The notes beneath the pieces were generated by a model. That model did no database searches, was not told the origin of the DNA, and saw nothing but the letters and a program-made list of their open reading frames with translations. From Posidonia oceanica (taxonomy: Eukaryota > Streptophyta > Magnoliopsida > Alismatales > Posidoniaceae), in contig JAZBRS010000026.1 in assembly GCA_037176725.1 (NCBI GenBank), positions 150,671,501 through 150,735,500 of the forward strand: a stretch of DNA of 64,000 bases, in the 5' to 3' direction. Every line of letters begins with the position of its first letter. The stretch's first letter is position 1. Positions 34,617 through 45,819 of the stretch are shown here, one piece after another. Both the position numbers and the translations under genes were made by a program.

Positions 34617-36097
34617 TTGGTTTATCAAGTACCTAGATCAAGTAGAGATTTTGATACCCACTTTATCTTGGGTCCAAATGAGTTAGTCATAGGAATCCAC
34701 TTATTTTTGACTTTTGGATTCAATCTTCCATTTTCTGCTTTCTTAATGACAAAATCATATTTTTCATCATTTTTAGCTCTAATAAAATCATTTTCATATG
34801 GAATAATCTTTCTATGCATACTTACACTTCTATGCTTCCTTATATCAAAAGATTTCATCTTAAGTATAAACTTCCTAACATCATTAAGCAAACTTTCACT
34901 TTTGACTTTCAATGATGCAAAGCCATTTTCTAAAACATCAATTTTTCCTTCATAATGTTTAACTCATTTTTCAAAACATCATTTTCTATTTCAAATGCTT
35001 TGTTCCTACTTCTCAATTCATCATTTTCATTTCAAATTAATTCCTTTTCAAGAGATATATCAATAAAGCTTTTGTTTATACTTTTGCAATTACCATTCAA
35101 AGATCTATATTTCAAGTAAAGCTCATTAAAAACAACAAGTAAATCATCCATAAAAAATCTTCAATATTATCTAAAGATGACACCTCACTAGATGTAGTCA
35201 TAAAGCATGAGTGAGCTACTTCATCATCGGATGAATTTTCTTCATCGGTTAAAGTGTCACTCTCATCCCAAGTTGCTTGTAGAGCCTTCCTTTTCTTGAT
35301 TTTTCTTTTGTCCTTTTTGTCCTTCTTTTGAACTCTTCTTTCCTTTAAGAAATCCTTGAACTTATGAGTGATGAAAGAAAGATCACTCTCCGAATTATCC
35401 GACTTGAAAGAGGCTTTAAATGCCATACTCTTCTTCTTTGGAACATCTTCAAATTCCTACTTTTTCATTTGTATTGCATAGGAAGTGAGATTTCCTATGA
35501 GGCTTTCTAAAGAGTATGTGGAGAGATCCTTTTCTTCTTCAATAACGGTGACCTTTTTCCCCAAGCTGGAGTAAGAGATCTAAGAATTTTCCTAACTAAA
35601 TCACTTGAAGAAAAACTTTTACCAAGAGATTTCAAGTTGTTAGTACTCTCATTGAATCTTGTAAACATATCACCAATAGATTCATAGGGTTGCATTTTAA
35701 ACATTTCATACTTATGAACAAGCAAATTAATTTTTGTCTTTTTGACTTGACTTGTTCCTTCATGAGTAACTTCTAAAATATGCCATGCTTTATGAGATGT
35801 GCTACAATTTGAGATATGATTGAATTAATCATGACTAATAGCACAAAATAGAGTATTTAACCCCTTAGCATTCAATGTAGCTAAATTCATTTCATTTTTA
35901 TTCCACTCCTTATAACTCTTCTTACTAAGAGTGTATTCGTTTACAAGAATATCCCACAAATCAAGATTAATGGATTCAAGATAGATTTGCATTCTACATT
36001 TCCAATAGTTATAATTATTTCCATAAAAAAATGGTGGTCCATATATACAATGTCCCTCAATAATGCTAGAGTTTAATGAACAAGAGTATAAAGCCAT
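34617..36097 (-). pseudogene. Copia gag, broken
   Basis: The first frame (36097-35825) holds PPFFYGNNYNYWKCRMQIYL and ESINLDLWDIL, the N-terminal gag block (DUF4219-like). The next (35725-35507) holds YEMFKMQPYESIGDMFTRFN and LVRKILRSL, the UBN2 gag domain. The third (35426-35112) carries AFKAS..DS.SDLSFITHKF, KALQATWDESDTL and an acidic stretch. The fourth (34912-34625) has a basic region ending in KIKWVSKSL. A zinc knuckle is not evident. The frames are separated by stops and shifts. Gag would form the particle. Confidence 0.75.
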
Positions 36098-36134
36098 ATC
36101 TAGAAGATGGTTAAATCTTATAACTAAATAAACA

Positions 36135-36150
36135 AGGCTCTGATACCAAT
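36135..36150 (-). other. Primer binding site of the copia element
   Basis: The minus strand reads ATTGGTATCAGAGCCT immediately after the LTR end CCTAACA, a perfect initiator tRNA-Met type site as I recall the family. Confidence 0.82.
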
Positions 36151-37266
36151 TGTTAGGATTTTAGGCTTCTCTAGAGGTGGTGAATAGAGATTTAAGCTTA
36201 ATAGTGGAATTTAAAATACTTATTCAATAAACACAAGCAATATATAAGTAAATGAAATAAAGTGAGGGATTTGGATATTAAACTATAAGCATGTAAATAA
36301 GAGGATGAGAGAAATTGAAGCGCACCAGTGATTTATAGTGGTTTAGCCTCTCTGGCTTAATCCACTCCTCGAGAACCCCTCGAGAGTTTCCTTAATCCGA
36401 TCTTGTTCCGGGCAAAGATCCTGCTGTTACACTCCTTGATGAACCCTCACCAAGCTCCACAAAAATCGCAGCCTTCTCTTCTCACAATCCTAGTAGAACT
36501 TACACTAGAATGGAAAGATTTACAACTCTCAACTCTTTTCTACAATCTCCCAAACTCTCTTTTGGCAAGGTGAATAAGGATGTGAATGAAGCTCTCTTGC
36601 TTGGGAATTTCTCTCACAAGATGGGAATGGAATGCTTAGAAAATGATGGGGAATGAAGCTCCACAATGTGTGTCCTTTGTTGTGTCAAATAGGGTGCTTA
36701 TATATAGTAATCAAGGGTAGAAAGTGTATGTCTAACGTCTATATTTTTTACCCTAATGGCTAGTCAATCGGTATACCAAAAATAATTCGGTCGATCGATT
36801 TCCCATTGATGTTTACAACAGACGAGCAATTCGGTAGATCGAAAGTAGTTTGGTGTACTGAATTGGTTCTCGGTTGTAAACCCTGAATATCTAGATTTCG
36901 GTATACCAAAAATGTTCGGTATGCCGAAATGCCCTGTTTAAGCCCTAAACTAAATGTTTTCAATGAATATTTGGCTTTGGGGCTTTGGCTATTTTCCTAA
37001 GGCACTATGGGGTATTTGAGAGATTATCACATGTTCCTAGAATACAACATATTACATTTACATTACACTTTAATTACATTAGAAACTTGGTCTCCAATCT
37101 TCAATTGATTTGTCTTGAACTTCCACATAGATATCTTCTTCACCAATTTCGGCTTCTTCGTTTTCCAAAGTCTATGAGAATTCTTCCTTGACCTATTAAG
37201 AAGGATAGCTCACAAAATATGTTTTGTTATCAACAAAATAGAGATGAAGTAATTTTGCCAATAACA
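36151..37266 (-). repeat. 5' LTR of the copia element (1.1 kb)
   Basis: Plus-strand ends TGTTAGGATT (36151) and GCCAATAACA (37266). It is collinear with 26687-27776 plus 33170-33210 and with 12232-13134. Confidence 0.87.
36697..36935 (-). promoter_or_regulatory. Copia LTR promoter: TATA box and upstream TTCGGT motif cluster
   Basis: CTATATATAAG (minus strand, 36707 to 36697) is a strong TATA box about 560 bp into the LTR. Between 36765 and 36930, upstream of it, lie repeated half-sites and near-palindromes such as TCGGTATACC, TTCGGTCGATCGA, TTCGGTAGATCGAA and TTCGGTATGCCGAA. The same layout is present at 27234-27460. Confidence 0.55.
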
Positions 37267-37284
37267 TCAAATTTGAAGACAATG

Positions 37285-39391
37285 TGTAACGCTCCCAGCG
37301 CCACAAACTAACATCAACTACAGAATTTAAATAATTAACTAATTAATTTTGCAGGAAAATAAGAATTATAAAGCTTAGTCAGAACCTGTGGTGTGCGGCA
37401 ATGTGGCTCCAACTATATATTCATGCACCAAGATTGACTGCAAATATTAAATGCACCTGCAAACAAATTCAAAGAAAACACGCGTGAGTGACATTCATTG
37501 TCACCCAGTACGTGCCTACCAAAACAAGGCTGAGGAGTAGCACAAAAACTTACAGAGCCTAATTGTCCAATTAATCAAAGAAATCTTTCTAATCGGAGCC
37601 TTTCAAAACATATTCTTTCTTTCTTTGAAAACTTGTGCCTTCTGGAAAACAATTATGCAATTAAAGGCAAGCCAAACCCTAGCTAAAACTATCACAAATC
37701 CACAACACATGCACATAGCGTCAAAACCTGTCGAGTCACCCTGACCACAGGCGCCCGACCTAGCCACAAGCAGCCGCTAGGGGCATCAGCCCTTTACCGC
37801 GCATTGCACTACTGTGGCAGAACCACCATGTGCAGGAGTTCTGCCCCTCGGATTCGTGTGCATGAACCTTCAAAGTCCACTCTGGACAACAAACACACAG
37901 GTACACCCTAAAGGTGTCCTAACTACTGGGGTCAACTGGGGACTCCATCCCCGGACCATGGGCTACCCTAGGGACTCTTTCACCCCTAACCTGCACGAGT
38001 CACCCTAGGGACGCTTTCACCCCTAACCCGACCAGTACCATGTTGGAACAACTTGAGGACTTCAACCCCAGCTATGGGTCACCCTGGGGACTCTTTCATC
38101 CCTAACCCGACCAGTGCTTAATTCAAAATCACGTAAAACCATTTTCCAAAACATTTATCATTTTTCCAGAAATCATTTGCAAATCATTTTTATATTGCCA
38201 AAGTCTTCAAAAACCAATACACTATTTGGCAATATTAAAGAGGTCCAAAAACCAATAGGAAAAAACACTCAAAACAAGCTAAGGGGTCTGATTCAGCAGA
38301 CCGAAATTGTTCGGTCGACCGAATCAGGGATTCTAGGCCCTGGTCTGGCATTCCGTTTTCCATCGGTCAATCGAATCCCAGCTCTGGTCTAGCGTGCCGT
38401 TTTCCATCAGTCGACCGAACCAATGCTCTAGTTCAAACCATAAACCAGATCAGTATGGCGAACGAATTCGGTGTGCCAATTTCTAGGTGCAGAGACTATC
38501 CAGGAGCAGGATCGGCATACTGAATAAATTCGACATACCGATACAGTCGTGGATAGAGAACCAAACAACCCAGATCCAAAATCACCCAAAATAGGAATCT
38601 CAATCGGTCCCACCACAAGCTATGAAAAATTTCACAAAATATACCAAATAAAAGAGCTCAAGTGGATCTACCATTCCAAACAAGAATCACAAGATTCCAT
38701 CATTCGTAGCTCGAGTTATAAAATTCCAAAGGCACAAGCTCAAAGGCAAAACAGTGACTTTACCAACGAAATCCATTGTAAAAATCATCCAAAAATTTTA
38801 TAAAATCATGCAAGCTCTTCCATATAGCAAGAACTAGCTAATCAACCTATTTCCAGAGATTTCGCATGAGATCAAAGAGGAAAAAGAGGTAGGATGCATA
38901 CGAGATTGCCGGCAAGCTTCTCCTCTCCATCTTCTTTCTCCGGCTGCTTCCCTCTCGCGTGCACTTCCTTCTCTCCTTCTGGCTCTCTCTCTATTTCTCT
39001 CACTCTCGTGTCCTCTTCCCGTGGCCGACCACCCATTTTATCAACCTCTTCCATCGACAGTCGCCCGGAGATGCTGGTGAAGGAAGCGTAGGGTAAGGGT
39101 CGTGCAAGGAGAGGTGTGCACGACGGGCTCGAAAAATGCACATATCACTCTGCATTTTTGGCATTATTTCACATTCCCGGTCCCACACATTAAAATTCCA
39201 AATTACCATACAATACAGAGAGCCAGGGGAAACCACAATAGGAGGGAAACAAACACAAATCTAATATGATTGCTTAAACATTATAATTACAATTACAAGC
39301 AATCAACTCTAATCCATCAAAATAATACGGGAATTAACTTCCCAAAATCAACTCAACAGAAAACTAAATTATGAAAAACCCAGATATTACA
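37285..39391 (-). repeat. 3' LTR of the Tekay/Del-type chromovirus (2.1 kb)
   Basis: Plus-strand ends TGTAACGCTCCC (37285) and CAGATATTACA (39391). The minus-strand start TGTAATATCTGGGTTTTTC is shared with the LTR beginning at 40837. The centre contains a repeated phrase CTAGGGACTCTTTCACCCC (37970-38110) and a cluster of TTCGGTCGACCGAA-like motifs (38290-38545). No gene is present. Confidence 0.85.
38290..38545. promoter_or_regulatory. TTCGGTCGACCGAA-like motif cluster in the chromovirus LTR
   Basis: GCAGACCGAAATTGTTCGG, TCGGTCGACCGAATC, CATCGGTCAATCGAATC, CAGTCGACCGAACC and TCGACATACCGAT are spaced over 250 bp. The same vocabulary occurs in the copia LTRs of this window, which otherwise share no sequence with this LTR. 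Confidence 0.5.
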
Positions 39392-39415
39392 TCCTACCCC
39401 CCTTAAAAGGAATTT
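39392..39415 (-). other. Polypurine tract of the chromovirus
   Basis: The minus strand reads AATTCCTTTTAAGGGGGGTA then GGA, directly before the LTR start TGTAATATC. Confidence 0.78.
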
Positions 39416-39427
39416 CGTCCTTGAAAT

Positions 39428-40836
39428 TCACTTCTAGTAGAACAAATGGGGGTACCGAGAATAAATATCCGCCTCCCGCTCCCAAGTAGCCTCTTCTAAA
39501 CCATGGTGCTGCCACTGGACCTGAACAAGGGGAATTATTTTATTTCTGAGGACCTACTCTTTCTGATCCAGTATCTGAACAATGTCCTCCACCAAAGACA
39601 AATCTTCTCGTAGTTCTTCTAGCTGCATTGGTATCACCTGGGATGCATTTGCCAAACATTTCCTCAACATCGAAACATGAAAGACGCTATGCACACCTGA
39701 AAGTTCTGGAGGCAAATCTAACATGTATGCCACTTCACCAACCCTTCTGGAAATTTGGTATGATCCAATGTAGCGAGGACTTAGCTTCCCTCTCTTCCCA
39801 AATCTCACCACTCCTTTGGTTGGTGATGTATTTAGGAAAACAAAGTCTCCTACTTCGAATTCAAAAGGTCTTCACCTCCTATCTGCATAGCTCTTCTGTC
39901 GGCTATGTGCAGTTGCCAACCTTTTCCGGATCAGGTCCACTTTCTCTTCATACTACTGCACAATCTTTGGGTCTACAAGTTGATGTTCGCCTACTTCGCT
40001 CCAACATGTAGGTGTTCGGCACGGTCTACCATACAGTGCCTCATACGGTATCATCCCAATGCTGGAGTGATAGCTATTGTTGTAGGCAAATTCTACCTGT
40101 GGTAGATGATCCTCCCAGCTTCCTCCAAAGTCCAAGGCATAGGCCCTCAACATATCTTCCAGTGTCTGAATAGTTCTTTCCGTCTGACCATCTGTCTGAG
40201 GGTGGAAAGCAGTGTTGTAATTTAGCACAGTATTGAATGCTTACTACAACGCTCTCCAGAACTTCGATGTAAACCAGGTATCTGTCAGACACAATCGTTA
40301 CTGGAACTCCATGCAGCCGAACTATTTCAGACACATACAACTCTGTCAGCTGTGACAAGGGAAGATTCACCCTCATGGGCAGGAAAAGTGCCGATTTCGT
40401 AAGCCAGTCGACGATTACCCATACTGTATTATTCTTTCTCCTTGTCTTAGGTAATCTTGTCACAAAGTCCATCGACACATGCTCCCATTTCCAGACCGGA
40501 ATATCCAAGGGTTGCAGAGTCCCTCTAGGTTTCTGGTGTTAAATTTTCACCATCTGGCAGGTTGCACACCTTGCTACATGCTCAACAATTTCTTTCTTCA
40601 TTCCAGGCCACTAGAAGTTCCTCTTCAGGTCCTTATACATCTTGGTGCTTCCTGGATGAATTGTATATATGGACCAGTGAGCTTCATCCAATAGTCTCTA
40701 TTTGACCTCCTCCACTTGATGCACATACAGACACAAATCATATCTGAGCCCACCGTCTACTCCAACCAAGAAATGAGGTGCCTCTCCCGCCTCCATCTTC
40801 ATCTAGATTCCATGCACAAATGGATCCAACTATTGA
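39428..40836 (-). pseudogene. Chromovirus integrase and chromodomain, C-terminal part of pol
   Basis: From right to left: the HHCC zinc-binding region (HPGSTKMYKDL, ARCATCQ, about 40700-40550), the catalytic core with first Asp in MDFVTRLP, second in VSDR (about 40280) and Glu in [19 protein letters not shown] (about 40200), the GPY/F module (KLSPRYIGSYQISRRVGEVA, about 39780-39720) and the chromodomain (VQWQHHGLEEATWE, about 39500). The integrase joins element DNA to the host genome and the chromodomain directs it to marked chromatin. The coding line is broken by stops (for example TAG after ILDQKE, where the family has Gln, and TAG before WPGM) and by frame changes near 40250. Confidence 0.85.
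40832..40836. other. Left target duplication of the 40837-62604 insertion
   Basis: ATTGA at 40832-40836 matches ACTGA at 62605-62609 with one change. Removing the insert restores the RNase H-integrase order on the minus strand. Confidence 0.78.
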
Positions 40837-42262
40837 TGTAATATCTGGGTTTTTCTAAAACTAGTGGGAAATTTTAGCACGAGTAATTAGCGAGAATATC
40901 TAGTGCAAATTATTGGCGTGAATTACTGACGCGTGTTGATAGTGTGGAATTCTAGCGTGTATTACCGACACGATCCGTTAGTTCAGAATTCAGTTATCTT
41001 TTGGGTAGGATTTGGGGATGTAATTTCCGTGTGAATGTGTTTTGATGGATTAGAGTTTGATTGCTTCTAATTGTAATTAATCATTGAAGCAATCATAGTT
41101 AATTGTTGTTTATACTCTCTGGCGTAATTCTTGGGAGTTGTTTGGGAGTTTGGCAGTTTATGGGAAGGAGGAGGAGCTTTGCGCAATTTTTGCGTGAAAA
41201 GTTGAATAAAGAATGAAATGGGAGACATGCCATGCCACAGCCACGAACTACCGCCATTTTTCCTCGCAACTCCGGGGCGGCTGTCAGGAAGGCTTGAGAA
41301 GGAGAGACACAGTGAGGCGGTTGAGCTTCTAGAGACTTCTTCCTTCTTCTTCTCCTTCACCTTCTTCTCCTTCACCTTCTTCCCTTGAGTTCTCCTCCTC
41401 CCTTCTTCTATTAGTGAGAGAGAGAGAGAGGGGTGTGAGGGAGGAGCACCCGAGCATCTCCCCTGTTCGGTGAGGAGTTTTGACTGTCCTAAGGAGGTTG
41501 CACCGTCGACGAACTTCTACCAGTGCTTGTTGTGCTCGTGAAGGTAAGAGTAACCTCACAGAGCTTTGGTTCATCTTCTTCCTTGGCCTAGTACTGAGTT
41601 CCTCGATGGGTTCCTTTGCTGTGAGTTGGGTGCAATGGGCTCGAGGTTGTGGTGAGCTCCGGTTTTCCTTCGGTGGTTGAGCAAACTCATGGGAAGGTTG
41701 TAGGGAGCTCTAGTTTGAAGGTGGTCGCCAGTGTTTGGAGTTGGGTCGCCGGCAGTGAGGAGAGTCTTAGTGTGCTTCTGTTAGGTGCACACCTTACCCT
41801 TTCTTTTTCAATTTTGCTTAAAATGATGCAAATACGTTGTTTAGCATGTTTTGAATGCTTGGTAGAAGATTCATGATTTTAGGAGATTTATGGTGAATTT
41901 TGTTGCTAATTATGCATGCCTGTCACTGTACATCTAGTTTAGGCCGAATGAGCTTCTTTGCTTTGGATTTTGATAACTTGAGCTACAGTCATCGAAATGC
42001 TTTGATTCTTGTCCCATATGGTAGATGACTTGGAATGCTTCGTTTTGCATATTTTTGTGGAATTTATGGTTGCATGTGGTGAGACCAGTTTGAGTTCCCA
42101 AATCGGATGATCTTTTGGATTTGCAGTGTCTGTCAGAATTTTTATCTGAATTTTATTTTCTGGTGCGCGGGTTAGACGCACGGGGTTTCTGCATGGTTTT
42201 CCAGGCACAACTGGCGCCTGCTAGGCGCCTAGTCAGTTTGGTTTGGCCTGGCAATGGCCAGG
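40837..42262 (+). repeat. Left piece of the split Tekay-type LTR
   Basis: 1.4 kb, including a CT-rich tract (41330-41430). The minus-strand frames over it are not genes. It ends at CCAGG just before the Tat LTR start TGTAGATACC. Confidence 0.7.
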
Positions 42263-45200
42263 TGTAGATACCTCATTTTGACTCCAAGATTAATGGCTCT
42301 TCTTTGGTGGACTCAAACCCTAAACCTACAACCAAAACCCTAGAAACCCTAGGTCACATCCACTTAAACCCTAAACCCTAATCCCAGTTAAACCCTACAA
42401 CCAAAATCCTAGAAACCCTAGGTCACATCCCATTCAAACCCACAACCACAACCTAAACCCTAAACCTAAACCCTAAACCCTAATCCCATTTCACACCCAT
42501 TTTCACAACAAGTCCTAAACCCTAATCCCAGTTAAACCCTACAACCAAAATCCTAGAAACCCTAGGTCATAGCCCATTCAAACCCTAAACCCATGCATTC
42601 AAAGCAAAAAGACCCAAGTGCCATTCAAGAAAAAACCAAAAAACCCTAAACCCATTGCCTCACCACACACACGCATCTTGGCCGGTCATCCCTCTGCCCA
42701 GATTAGAATCTAGTGGCCCTCATTGCCTCCCCATCGGTATAAAACCCTAGCAGCCCTAGGAGGAGAAAGGAGGGGAAACGGAGGAGAGAGGGAGAAGAGA
42801 TGAAACCTAAACCTAACAACACAGCAACACAGATCTCTAGCCACCACCTCTCCCTTGCTTCCACTACACCTCATCCCCCACTCACCACCTCCGTGAACCA
42901 CTCACGAGCCCACCTGCAAGAGCCACCCCTAGTGAGAGCCACAGATCGAGAAGAGAGAGAATTATCGTCCGTAGAACCCATCCCGACCATCTACGTGTAG
43001 AGAGAAGAAGAGGATCGGTTGTTGCTTCCCAGACCACCTCCGCACCTCTGTCGACTTCCCCAGATCGCGCCTGAAGCCGCCCTACGCCTCCAGCGCTGCC
43101 TCCGCTCGCTGCAAGTCCATAGCACCCATCCGAGGTCGTCGGACCTCTCCGAGCGCGTGCACAGGTACCCGACTCCTCCCCTAGCTCCGCCTCACTCCCC
43201 TCTTGCCTCTCAGCCCTTCTCCAGCGTGTTTCGTGCCCTGTGCACCCGTTCCCACCTCGCCGGACTTCTCTTCTTCCCCGGCAATGATCACCGTCTGTAG
43301 ATCCACTCCGCCGCTCCAGATTGTCCGCTGCTCCACCGGACAGCACCCGCACCTCCGCCGGACCTCGCCGAACCTCCCTGAGCGCCGCCCGTGCCACGCC
43401 GACCCTCGGAAGCGCCTGCGCCAGGTCGTCTTCCCCGACGAGCATGGTGGCACTATCCATTCTTCTTTTTTTATTTACATTAGTTTAGGTTTCGATTTAT
43501 ATTTTCCTTAGCTTATTAAGTTTGCATTACATTAAAGTTTAGTCCGTTTAGTTTCGTTTTATTACATGCAGGTCCAGTTATATATATGATTTCATTTAAT
43601 TTTCATTTAAACTTTATTACATTACATTCTAATCTGTTAGTTTAGTTTTATTGCAAGCAAGTCCAGTCCACTTTAGATTTCATTTAATCTTCTTTTAGAA
43701 CTTCATTGCATTATCTTTTAGTCTGTTAGTTTATTTTATTACAAGTAAGTCCAATTACATGTTAGATTTCATTTCTTTTTTTAACTTTATTGCATTACAT
43801 TTTAATCTATTGGTTTATTTTTATTACAAATAGGTCCTGTGTTGATTGATAAATCATTTAATTTGCATTAGAATCATACTGCATTACATTTTAGTCCTGC
43901 ATTTAATTTTATTTGCACATCAGTCCCTCATGCATTCATTCATATCATTTAATTTTGTTTTAAATCATACTGCATTGCATTTAGATCCCTAAGTTTAGTT
44001 TATTTGCCTTCCAGTCCAACATCAGTTTAAGTTTTATTTGATTCTGTATTTAAACTTTATTACATTGCATTTAAATACTGCATTTTAGTTATATTGCATA
44101 TAGGTCCTGTAGCTGCATGCATTGCATTTTTATTTCTTTATAGTTAGGTCTAGCATTTTAATTTTATTGCAATTATGTCCATTTTGCATTGCATTTCATT
44201 TAGTCCATCTTTAGAACTATATTGCATTAACATTTAATCTGGCATTTTAGTTTTATTACAGCTGAGTCCTCATGCATTGCATTTTCATTTAAAATGGCTT
44301 TTACAACCATATTGCATTGTGATTAAAACCAGCATTTTAGTTTTATTACATATAAGTCCTCATGCATTGCATTTTCACTTAGATAGTTTCTACAACCATA
44401 TGGCATTCACAGCATTTTAGCCACTTTACAGTTAGGCCCAATAGTTTCTGTAGTTTTGCATCATTTACATTTAAGCCCTTACATTTAGGCATATTACACC
44501 TTAGTCCAAACACATTTAGGACTTTACATATTTGCATTGCATGCATCATTTCTAGCCTTACATTTAGGTCCTCACGTTTTAGCATATTCCATTTTAGTCC
44601 TTGTCACATCTAGGATCTTATTGCATTGCATGCATCTACATATGTGGCACTTTGCATTCAGGCCCCTATATTCACTCTATTTGCATTTAGGCCCTTGCAT
44701 TTATTTTAATTTGCATTTAGGCCCCTGCATTCACTCTAATTGCATATTAGCCCCTGCATTTATTTTAATTTGCATTTAGGCCCCTACATCTACTTTAATT
44801 GCACTTAGGCCCCTGTATTTATTTTAATTGCACTTCGGTCTTTACCTTTTGCATTCTTGCATGCATTGCGACTTCATATCATTGCACATCACACTATAGC
44901 ACCTGTTTAAGCATTGTCAGCCTCGTTACATGTAGGACACCCTGCATTGCACACACATAGGGGTAATTTACACTTAGGCCCCCATTTAAATCACTTTTTT
45001 TGGCCCTTGTCCTCTTGCACTTGTTTTCCTTATGCATGTTTACATTCTAGCTTTGTGTGGCTACCCCCTTGATTTCATTTAACATTTATACATGTTTATT
45101 TGAGGCTTTTCCTTTCGCCTTTTCGCATTATCATAGCATGTTTCCTTTTGCTAGAGCATACATTAATTGGCCTTCGGCCTACATTGAGCCACACTATGAG

Positions 45201-45799
45201 CAGAATGACGTTAGAAAAGACCGCTCCTCGGGCGTGTCGGGGGCGCCTAACACCTTCCCCGCACGTAATAGGAGTCCTTACCCATCTCTGGACCGCAATG
45301 ACCCAATGTCACATCCGTTTTGCATGGATCCACTTTGGTTTTCTTTCGTTTTATTAATTTACATCTGGTTTTCCTCGTCTTCTGGCTTTTCTCAATTAGA
45401 CTACGTGGCGACTCCCCCTTTTTTTTGCATTGTTTACTTTGTTCGCTGATTTCGTCGATTATTGGTGTTTTTATTCTTTTTCTCGAGTCGAACTCTCCTT
45501 GGATACACCATTAACTATGGCCCTCTTTCTCTTCGGTCGGGCGTCTGTGAGCTTTGGCAGCGGCCCCTGCGTTGTATATGAAAGACAGTCACAGTAGAGT
45601 GGCCACTCCGTTGAGGAAATCAGACTTGACCTCATTCTTTTTTTCTTTTTATCATCACTTATAATTTTATTGGTGTTTTCTTCCTTAAGTCGAACTCTCC
45701 TCGGATACACCATTAACTGTGGCCCTCTTTCTCTTTGACCGGGCGTCTGCGAGCTTTGGCAGCGGCCCCTGCGTCGTACTCGAGAGATGGTTATAGTAA
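42263..45799 (+). repeat. 5' LTR of Tat element C (3.5 kb)
   Basis: It starts TGTAGATACCTCATTTTGAC. It contains telomere-like CCCTAAA words (42310-42600), a C-rich GC section (42870-43450), T-rich TGCATTTTAGT-type repeats (43480-44850), the conserved GGCGCCTAACACC block (about 45240) and two tandem copies of its own 3' end (about 45477-45672 and 45673-45800). The LTR end is degenerate, so the terminus is uncertain by some bases. Confidence 0.78.
42305..42600. repeat. Interstitial CCCTAAA telomere-like repeats inside a Tat LTR
   Basis: Many AAACCCTAAACCCTAA-type words, interspersed with AACCCTACAACCAAAATCC direct repeats. The reverse complement (AGGGTTT) occurs at the equivalent site of the LTR at 7113-12231 (about 11995-12115). 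Confidence 0.75.
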
Positions 45800-45801
45800 A
45801 G

Positions 45802-45819
45802 TGGCGACTCCGCTGGGGA
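45802..45819 (+). other. Primer binding site of Tat element C
   Basis: TGGCGACTCCGCTGGGGA follows the degenerate LTR end. Weaker copies of the same junction are at about 45405 (TGGCGACTCCCCC) and 45598 (TGGCCACTCCGTTGAGGA). Confidence 0.75.

Larger units (their letters stand above)
26687..37266 (-). mobile_element. Gag-only copia retrotransposon (interrupted)
   Basis: Minus-strand element with 5' LTR 37266-36151, a perfect initiator-Met type primer binding site (36150 to about 36135), an internal region of 2.9 kb (36150-33211), polypurine tract (33222-33211) and 3' LTR (33210-33170 plus 27776-26687). The 3' LTR is split by a Tekay-type insertion at 27777-33169. Only gag-like frames are present; protease, integrase, RT and RNase H are absent, so it would need proteins from a relative. 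No matching target duplication is seen (CCGTC left, TCAAA right), suggesting recombination or a second event at one edge. Confidence 0.82.

Noticed and set aside
36135..36150. tRNA-like sequence
   Set aside because: This and the matches at 7094, 31789 and 45802 are primer binding sites of about 14-18 bases next to LTR ends. No cloverleaf is present, and no tRNA or rRNA gene was found in the window.
42305..42600. True telomere or chromosome-fusion point
   Set aside because: The tract is only about 300 bp, irregular, inside an LTR and repeated in equivalent form in another LTR.
42882..43460. 192-codon minus-strand frame and 93-102 codon plus-strand frames in a GC-rich region
   Set aside because: They lie inside the Tat LTR, have no recognisable domain and overlap on both strands. 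Composition explains them.
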